Source: Streptantibioticus cattleyicolor NRRL 8057 = DSM 46488 (GTDB taxonomy: Bacteria; Actinomycetota; Actinomycetes; Streptomycetales; Streptomycetaceae). From it: 64,000 bases of DNA. The notes under the pieces are model-generated. The model searched no databases, was not told the DNA's origin, and saw only the letters and a list, made by a program, of their open reading frames with translations. The DNA lies in the NCBI RefSeq assembly GCF_000240165.1, contig NC_017585.1, positions 1,116,001-1,180,000 of the forward strand. Reading direction: 5' to 3'. Positions 58,256 through 64,000 of the stretch are shown here, piece by piece. A program made the position numbers and the translations under genes. Each line of letters begins with the position of its first letter. Positions within the stretch are counted from its first letter, which is position 1.

Positions 58256-60637
58256 ATGACCGCCGGGCTTCCCGAACGGGCGGACGCCTGCCGCCGCCGG
58301 GTCAGCGTCCACGGCACCGTGCAGGGCGTCGGATTCCGGCCGTTCGTCCACCGGCTCGCCGGGGAACTGCGCCTCGCCGGCTTCGTCCGCAACGGCGGCG
58401 GACGCGTGGTCGCCGAGGTCGAGGGGGACCCCGGCGCCGTCGCCGAGTTCTGCCGCCGCGTCCGCGAGGAGCCGCCACCGCTGGCCGAGGTGCGGCAGGT
58501 CGCGATCGAGCCACTGGAACCGCTCGGCGCCCGCGGCTTCTCCATCCAGCACTCACAGGCCGCCGCCGGCCCCTCCGCACCCCTCCCGCCGGACACCGCC
58601 ACCTGCGACGACTGCCTCGCCGAACTGACCGACCCGGCCGACCGCCGCCACCGCCACCCCTTCATCACCTGCACCCACTGCGGCCCGCGCTTCACCATCG
58701 CCGCCCGGCTGCCCTACGACCGGGCCACCACCACCATGGCCCGCTTCCCGATGTGCGCCGACTGCGCCCGGGAGTACGCCGACCCGCGCGACCGCCGCTT
58801 CCACGCCCAGCCCATCGCCTGCCACGCCTGCGGCCCGGTGCTGCGTTTCACCCCGGCCGACGGGACCCGGGCCGAGCCGGCCGAGGCGGCGAAGGCGCTC
58901 ACCGCCGCCCGCCGATGGCTGGCCCGCGGGGCGATCCTCGCCGTCAAGGGCGTCGGCGGCTACCACCTGGCCTGCGACGCGGCCGACGAGGCGGCCGTGA
59001 CGCGGCTGCGCGCCACCAAGGAACGCGGCGGCAAACCCTTCGCCGTGATGTGCGCCGACCTGACCGCCGTGGCCGCCCTCGCCCACCCGACCCCGGCCGA
59101 ACGCGCCGCCCTCACCGGCCCCGGCCGGCCCGTGGTACTGCTGCGCCGCGCCGCCGGGGCCGCCACCGGCCTCGCTCCCGCCGTCTGCCCCGGCAGCCCG
59201 GACATCGGCGTCATGCTGCCGTACAGCCCGCTGCACCACCTGCTGTTCGGTCTGCCGCCCGACCCGCCCGGGCCCCGGACCCTCGTCATGACCAGCGGCA
59301 ACCGTTCCGGCGAACCCATCGCCACCGACGACGCCGACGCCCGCGCGCGGCTGACCGGGATCGCCGACGCCTTCCTGTGGCACGACCGCCCCATCGAGAC
59401 ACCCTGCGACGACTCGGTGGTACGGGTCCGCGCCGACGGTGAGGAGGTCGTGCTGCGCCGCTCCCGCGGCTACGCGCCCGCCCCGGTCGACCTGCCGTTC
59501 CCGGTGCCGCCCGCCCTCGCCTTCGGCGCCGACCTGAAGAACACCCTGTGCCTCGCCGACGGCCGCCAGGCGTGGCTCTCCGCGCACCTCGGCGACCTCG
59601 GCGACTACGCCACGCTGCGCGCCGCCGAACACGCCCAACGCCATCTCACGGCGCTCACCGGCGTCCGCCCCCGGCTGCTCGCCGCCGACCCGCACCCCGG
59701 CTACCACTCGACCCGCCGGGCCCGCCGCCACGCGGCCGGCGCCGGACTGCCGCTCCTGCTCGTCCAGCACCACCACGCCCACGTCGCCTCCCTCATGGCC
59801 GAGGCGCGACTGGCCGGCACCGCGCCCGTCATCGGGGTCGCCTTCGACGGCACCGGCTACGGCGACGACCACGCCGTATGGGGCGGTGAGGTGCTCCTCG
59901 CCGACTACACCGGCTACCGCCGCCTGGCCCACCTGACCTACGTACCGCTGCCCGGCGGCGACTCCGGCGTGGCCCACACCCGCCGCATGGCCCTGGCCCA
60001 CCTGCGGGCCGCCGACGTCCCCTGGGACCCCGCACTGCCCTCCGTCGCCGCCTGCGATCCCGGCGAACTGCGCCTGCTGGAACGGCAGTTGGAGCGCGGC
60101 GTGGGATGCGTGGCCACCTCCAGCATGGGCCGCCTGTTCGACGCGGTCTCCTCGCTCGCCGGGATCTGCCACGAGGCCGGCTACGAGGCGCAGGCCGCCG
60201 TCGAACTGGAGGCCGCCGCGATCACCGCGTGGCCGGCGGAGACCGGAAGCTACACCTTCGCCGCCCGGCGCGAGGCCACCTCGGCGGCGATCGGCCTCGA
60301 TGCGGCCCCCGTGGTCCGCGCCGTCGTCGCCGACCTGCGCGCCGGCGTCCCGGCGCCGGTGATCGCCGCCCGCTTCCACCGCGCCGTCGCCGCCGCCGTC
60401 GAGACGGTGGCGGTACGCGCCCGGGAGGAGACCGGCGCCGCCGTGGTGGCCCTCACCGGCGGTGTCTTCGCCAACGCGCTCCTCGACGAGGAGTGCGCCC
60501 GCCGGCTGACGGCGGCCGGCTTCCCGGTGCTGCGCCACCGGCGGGTGCCGCCGACCGACGGCGGCATCGCCCTGGGCCAACTCGTCGTCGCCGCCCGCCG
60601 GTCCGGCGACGCCACCACGGGGGCCGGCCACCGGTGA
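58256..60637 (+). CDS. hypF: Hydrogenase maturation carbamoyltransferase HypF
   Basis: 793 aa from ATG 58256; a GTG at 58190 would add 22 residues and neither has a clear ribosome site. The acylphosphatase domain has VHGTVQGVGFRPFVHRLA, then two zinc-finger pairs (CDDCLAEL, CTHCGPRF, CADCAREY, CHACGPVL), a YrdC-like domain (TKERGGKPFAVMC) and a Kae1-like domain (VQHHHAHVASLMAE, GVAFDGTGYG). HypF makes thiocarbamate on HypE for the CN ligands of NiFe hydrogenase. It leads a hypF-C-D-E run. Confidence 0.92.
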   Translation: MTAGLPERADACRRRVSVHGTVQGVGFRPFVHRLAGELRLAGFVRNGGGRVVAEVEGDPGAVAEFCRRVREEPPPLAEVRQVAIEPLEPLGARGFSIQHSQAAAGPSAPLPPDTATCDDCLAELTDPADRRHRHPFITCTHCGPRFTIAARLPYDRATTTMARFPMCADCAREYADPRDRRFHAQPIACHACGPVLRFTPADGTRAEPAEAAKALTAARRWLARGAILAVKGVGGYHLACDAADEAAVTRLRATKERGGKPFAVMCADLTAVAALAHPTPAERAALTGPGRPVVLLRRAAGAATGLAPAVCPGSPDIGVMLPYSPLHHLLFGLPPDPPGPRTLVMTSGNRSGEPIATDDADARARLTGIADAFLWHDRPIETPCDDSVVRVRADGEEVVLRRSRGYAPAPVDLPFPVPPALAFGADLKNTLCLADGRQAWLSAHLGDLGDYATLRAAEHAQRHLTALTGVRPRLLAADPHPGYHSTRRARRHAAGAGLPLLLVQHHHAHVASLMAEARLAGTAPVIGVAFDGTGYGDDHAVWGGEVLLADYTGYRRLAHLTYVPLPGGDSGVAHTRRMALAHLRAADVPWDPALPSVAACDPGELRLLERQLERGVGCVATSSMGRLFDAVSSLAGICHEAGYEAQAAVELEAAAITAWPAETGSYTFAARREATSAAIGLDAAPVVRAVVADLRAGVPAPVIAARFHRAVAAAVETVAVRAREETGAAVVALTGGVFANALLDEECARRLTAAGFPVLRHRRVPPTDGGIALGQLVVAARRSGDATTGAGHR

Positions 60638-60657
60638 CAGACGAATCGGAGGACTCC

Positions 60658-60984
60658 ATGTGCCTGGCGGTACCCGGAAAAGTGGTCGACGTCGGCGAAC
60701 GGGACGGCGTCCGCACGGCTCGCGTCGACTTCGGCGGAGTGGTCAAGGACGTGTGCCTGGCCTACCTGCCCGACGTCGAGGCCGGTGAATACGTCATCGT
60801 CCACGTCGGCTTCGCGCTGCAACGGCTGGACGAGGAGTCCGCCCTCGCCTCGCTGCGCCTCTTCGCCGAACTCGGGCTGCTGGACGAGGAGTTCGGCGAC
60901 CCCTGGCAGCGGGCGGCGGCGGAGGCGGGGGTGGCCGGGTCGGCACCGGCAGCCACCACGACGTCCCGGGAAGGCACGCGATGA
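60658..60984 (+). CDS. hypC: Hydrogenase assembly chaperone HypC
   Basis: 108 aa from ATG 60658, with GGAGGA upstream. It begins [10 protein letters not shown], where Cys2 holds the Fe(CN)2CO unit, and has [17 protein letters not shown]. The C-terminal 30 residues form a variable Ala/Gly tail. HypC passes iron from the HypCD complex to the hydrogenase large subunit. It overlaps hypD by 4 bp. Confidence 0.93.
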   Translation: MCLAVPGKVVDVGERDGVRTARVDFGGVVKDVCLAYLPDVEAGEYVIVHVGFALQRLDEESALASLRLFAELGLLDEEFGDPWQRAAAEAGVAGSAPAATTTSREGTR

Positions 60985-62111
60985 GATACATCGACGAGTT
61001 CAACGACCCCGCCCTGGCCCGCGCGCTGCTGGCGGACATCCGCGCCACCGTCACCCGGCCGTGGACGATGATGGAGGTCTGCGGCGGCCAGACGCACTCC
61101 ATCATCCGGCACGGCATCGACCAGCTCCTCCCCGACGAGGTCGAACTCGTCCACGGCCCCGGCTGCCCGGTGTGCGTCACCCCGCTGGAGATGATTGACA
61201 AGGCGCTGGCGATCGCCGCCCGCCCCGAGGTGACCTTCTGCTCCTTCGGCGACATGCTGCGCGTCCCCGGCACCGACGGCGACCTGTTCCGGGTGCGCGG
61301 CGCAGGCGGTGACGTCCGCGTCGTCTACTCCCCGATGGACGCGCTCGGCCTGGCCCGCCGCCACCCCGACCGGCAGGTCGTCTTCTTCGCCATCGGCTTC
61401 GAGACCACCGCCCCCGCCAACGCCATGGCGGTGCACGAGGCCAGACGGCTCGGGGTGCGCAACTTCAGCCTGCTCGTCTCCCACGTCCGCGTCCCGCCCG
61501 CCATCGAGGCCATCATGACGGCACCCCGCTGCCGCGTACAGGCGTTCCTCGCCGCCGGCCACGTGTGCAGCGTGATGGGCACCGGCGAATACCCCTCCCT
61601 CGCCGAACGGTTCGCGGTGCCCCTCGTCGTCACCGGCTTCGAACCGCTCGACATCCTGGAGGGCGTCCGCCGTACGGTGCGCCAACTGGAGCGCGGCGAG
61701 CACCGGGTGGAGAACGCCTACGCCCGCGCGGTGCGCCCCGAGGGCAACCCGGCCGCGCTGCGCATGGTGCGGGAGGTCTTCGAGGTCACCGACCGGGCCT
61801 GGCGCGGCATCGGCACCATCCCGGACAGCGGCTGGCGGCTGCGGGACGCGCTGCGCGATTACGACGCCGAGCACCGCTTCGACGTCGGCGCGGTACGCAC
61901 CCGTGAGCCCGCCGTGTGCCGCAGCGGCGAAGTCCTCCAGGGACTGATCAAACCGCACGAGTGCGAGGCGTTCGGCACCACCTGCACCCCGCGCACCCCG
62001 CTGGGCGCCACCATGGTCTCCAGCGAGGGCGCCTGCGCCGCCTACCACCTCTACCGGCGCCTGGCCCCCCAGGAACGCCCGGCCGCCGAGGAGGGCGTCA
62101 CCATTGGCTGA
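60981..62111 (+). CDS. hypD: Hydrogenase maturation protein HypD
   Basis: 376 aa. It has the characteristic [34 protein letters not shown] and [12 protein letters not shown] motifs, with the thioredox Cys pair and the 4Fe-4S cysteines near the C-terminus. HypD is the scaffold on which the Fe(CN)2CO group is built. ATG overlaps the hypC stop, and its end overlaps hypE by 8 bp. Confidence 0.94.
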   Translation: MRYIDEFNDPALARALLADIRATVTRPWTMMEVCGGQTHSIIRHGIDQLLPDEVELVHGPGCPVCVTPLEMIDKALAIAARPEVTFCSFGDMLRVPGTDGDLFRVRGAGGDVRVVYSPMDALGLARRHPDRQVVFFAIGFETTAPANAMAVHEARRLGVRNFSLLVSHVRVPPAIEAIMTAPRCRVQAFLAAGHVCSVMGTGEYPSLAERFAVPLVVTGFEPLDILEGVRRTVRQLERGEHRVENAYARAVRPEGNPAALRMVREVFEVTDRAWRGIGTIPDSGWRLRDALRDYDAEHRFDVGAVRTREPAVCRSGEVLQGLIKPHECEAFGTTCTPRTPLGATMVSSEGACAAYHLYRRLAPQERPAAEEGVTIG

Positions 62112-63180
62112 CACAACATCACATACCGTCCCGGTCGACCCCACCGCGTGGTCGTGCCCGGTGCCATTGCGGGATCACCCGGTGGTGGTGACCGGACACG
62201 GCGGTGGCGGCGCGCTCTCCGCCGAACTCACCGAACACCTCTTCCTGCCGGCGTACGGCAACACCGTGCTGGCCGCCATGGCGGACTCGGCGACGGTCAC
62301 GCTCGGCGGGGCACGGCTCGCCTTCTCCACCGACTCCTACGTGGTGCGCCCGCTGTTCTTCCCCGGCGGGAGCATCGGCGACCTGGCGGTCAACGGAACC
62401 GTCAACGACCTGGCGATGAGCGGGGCCCGGCCGGCCTTCCTGTCCTGCGGGTTCATCCTGGAGGAAGGCGTCGAGCTGTCCGTGGTCCGGCGGGTGGCCG
62501 AGGCCGTCGGAACGGCCGCCGCCGCGGCCGGGGTCCAGGTCGTCACCGGTGACACCAAGGTGGTCGAGGCCGGCCACGGGGACGGCGTCTACCTCAACAC
62601 CTCCGGCATCGGACTCGTCCCCGAGGGCGTGGCCCCGTGCCCCCAACGGGCGGTCCCCGGCGATGTGGTGATCGTCAGCGGCCCGGTCGGGGCGCACGGC
62701 ATCGCCATCATGAGCGTGCGCGAGGGGCTGGAGTTCGGCGCGGACGTCGTCAGCGACACCGCACCGCTCGGCGGACTGGTCGAGGCGATGCTCGCGGTCG
62801 CCCCCGATCTGCACGCCCTGCGGGACCCGACCCGGGGCGGACTGGCCACCTCGCTGCACGAGATCGCCACCGCCTCCGGCACCGGCGTGGAGATCGTGGA
62901 ACGCGACGTCCCGGTGCCCGACGCCGTCTCGGCCGCCTGCGGGTTCCTCGGCCTCGATCCGCTCTACGTGGCCAACGAGGGGCGGCTGGTCGCCTTCGTC
63001 CCCCGCGACCGGGCCGACGCCGTGCTGGCCGCCATGCGCGCCTACCCCCACGGATCCGGCGCCGCCGTCATCGGCGAGTGCGTGGCCGACCACCCGGGTC
63101 TGGTGGTCGCCCGCACCTCACTCGGCGGCACCCGGGTCGTCGACCTCCCGCTCGGCGAGCAACTCCCGCGCATCTGCTGA
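62104..63180 (+). CDS. hypE: Hydrogenase maturation protein HypE
   Basis: 358 aa from a TTG at 62104, overlapping hypD by 8 bp; no better start is seen. The PurM-like fold has [32 protein letters not shown] and [11 protein letters not shown]. The final LPRIC ends in the Cys that carries the thiocarbamate made by HypF and dehydrated to thiocyanate. No hydrogenase structural genes are in the window; they may lie outside it. Confidence 0.93.
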   Translation: MADTTSHTVPVDPTAWSCPVPLRDHPVVVTGHGGGGALSAELTEHLFLPAYGNTVLAAMADSATVTLGGARLAFSTDSYVVRPLFFPGGSIGDLAVNGTVNDLAMSGARPAFLSCGFILEEGVELSVVRRVAEAVGTAAAAAGVQVVTGDTKVVEAGHGDGVYLNTSGIGLVPEGVAPCPQRAVPGDVVIVSGPVGAHGIAIMSVREGLEFGADVVSDTAPLGGLVEAMLAVAPDLHALRDPTRGGLATSLHEIATASGTGVEIVERDVPVPDAVSAACGFLGLDPLYVANEGRLVAFVPRDRADAVLAAMRAYPHGSGAAVIGECVADHPGLVVARTSLGGTRVVDLPLGEQLPRIC

Positions 63181-63375
63181 CCCCCGAGATCGCGTCAACG
63201 TCACCGCCCCGGCCATGGTGGTCGCCCTGGAGGCCGGGCGGGGTCGCGGGCTGACGTCCCGTCACCGAAGACGGCCGGTTCCGCACTCCACCGGGTGCTT
63301 CCGGCACCGCCGCAGGACTGGTCGCGATCCGGCCTGGGCACACTGACCGGACACCCCGCCCTCAAGGAGGAGGAC

Positions 63376-63870
63376 GTGACGGAGTTCGACGTGATCGTGG
63401 AGATCCCCCAGGGGTCCCGCAACAAGTACGAGATGGATCACCGACTGCACCGGATCCGCCTCGACCGCATGCTGTTCACCTCGACCAAGTACCCGGCGGA
63501 CTACGGGTACGTCGACGGCACCCTCGGCCGCGACGGCGACCCGCTGGACGCCCTCGTCACGGTGGGGGAGCCGACCTTTCCCGGCTGCGTGATCCGGTGC
63601 CGGGCGATCGGGATGTTCGTCATGACCGACGAGAAGGGACCCGACGAGAAATTGCTGTGCGTACCCGCCCGTGACCCGCGGTACGCGCACGTCAAGGAGA
63701 TCACCGACGTACCCGACTTCGACCGGCTGGAGATCACCCACTTCTTCGAGGTCTACAAGGACCTGGAACCCGGCAAGTCGGTGGAGGGCTCGCACTGGGA
63801 GGGTCGCGAGAAGGCGTACGCGGAGATCGAGGCGTCCCGGCTGCGGGCCGCCTCGGGTACCGAACGGTAG
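63376..63870 (+). CDS. ppa: Inorganic pyrophosphatase, family I
   Basis: 164 aa from GTG 63376, with AAGGAGGAGGAC directly upstream; the in-frame extension to 63295 is rejected. Motifs EIPQGSRNKYEMDH, DYGYVDGTLGRDGDPLDAL and GPDEKLLCVPARDPRY include the catalytic Asp cluster. It hydrolyses PPi to phosphate in the cytoplasm and is essential in most bacteria. It is probably transcribed alone. Confidence 0.94.
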   Translation: MTEFDVIVEIPQGSRNKYEMDHRLHRIRLDRMLFTSTKYPADYGYVDGTLGRDGDPLDALVTVGEPTFPGCVIRCRAIGMFVMTDEKGPDEKLLCVPARDPRYAHVKEITDVPDFDRLEITHFFEVYKDLEPGKSVEGSHWEGREKAYAEIEASRLRAASGTER

Positions 63871-63885
63871 CCGCGCGTCCGGCCG

Positions 63886-64000
63886 TTACCCGTCCACCCC
63901 GTAGAACGCCATCGCGTTGCCGTACAGCGCCTTGCCGGCCCACTCCTCGCCCAGCGCCTCACGCACCACGTCCACGTCCGCGTCGGCGAAGGGGCGCGGG
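63886..64000 (-). CDS. Amidohydrolase C-terminus (cut by window edge)
   Basis: The last 37 codons of a minus-strand gene end at TAA 63886-63888. The peptide FADADVDVVREALGEEWAGK and the ending YGNAMAFYGVDG match the close of TIM-barrel amidohydrolase-2 proteins ('GNA-x-r-F-Y-g-l'). The metal-binding parts lie outside the window, so the substrate is unknown. It converges on ppa with a 15-bp gap. Confidence 0.6.
   Translation of the reverse strand, partial: PRPFADADVDVVREALGEEWAGKALYGNAMAFYGVDG

Overview
The window looks like a chromosomal piece of a high-GC actinomycete, most likely Streptomyces or a close relative. The evidence is the very GC-rich third codon positions, frequent GTG starts, ATGA/GTGA stop-start overlaps, and lineage-typical families: DUF5133, Rv1733c-like, MEDS/STAS anti-sigma regulators, SpoIIE-type phosphatases, and sites resembling DasR operators. 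No rRNA, tRNA, CRISPR array, transposase or integrase was recognised.

Layout. 1-160 is the end of an ACT-domain gene. 168-13557 (minus strand) is a tightly coupled NRPS operon: C-A*-MT-PCP, C-A-PCP, stand-alone C, A-PCP, P450 and type II thioesterase. Its first adenylation domain appears dead and its thioesterase has Cys in place of Ser. 13881-20100 holds a secreted GH16 glucanase, small hypotheticals, an acyl-CoA ligase, a deletion scar joining two gene remnants, and a FhuF-like reductase. 20103-28120 holds an FAD monooxygenase behind palindromic sites, a winged-helix gene with an in-frame TGA, a small KASIII/ACP/hydrolase/SDR cassette, and a CGNR regulator divergent from a frameshifted MFS transporter. 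28280-34595 holds two paralogous small proteins, a methyltransferase plus squalene/phytoene-synthase-like pair behind a near-perfect palindrome, a neprosin-domain exoprotein and an XRE-TPR regulator.

34038-37912 is a quercetinase divergent from a MarR gene across a perfect 27-bp palindrome, then a DppA-type M55 peptidase and a GH3 N-acetylglucosaminidase with two candidate DasR sites upstream. 38152-43468 is a five-gene, nearly gapless operon (Fe/2OG oxygenase, DUF6271-like protein, fold-III PLP decarboxylase, GNAT, MFS). It reads as a small-molecule pathway I cannot match to a known product and is the best candidate here for an undescribed biosynthetic system. 43880-52438 is a stress-signalling island: an anti-sigma-like kinase, a MEDS-STAS protein, a six-HAMP soluble hybrid kinase and an ANTAR-GAF-PAS-PP2C phosphatase.

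The right end has glutamate decarboxylase, DUF5133, a YbdK-type ligase, a TauE exporter divergent from an AraC regulator, an Rv1733c-like membrane protein, hydrogenase maturation genes hypF-C-D-E (no structural hydrogenase, hypA or hypB in view), inorganic pyrophosphatase, and the end of an amidohydrolase gene.

All assignments come from reading motifs by eye. Family names are from memory and no database search was run. Several disrupted genes (21729-22901, 26741-28120) could be real pseudogenes or base-calling errors in GC-rich runs.
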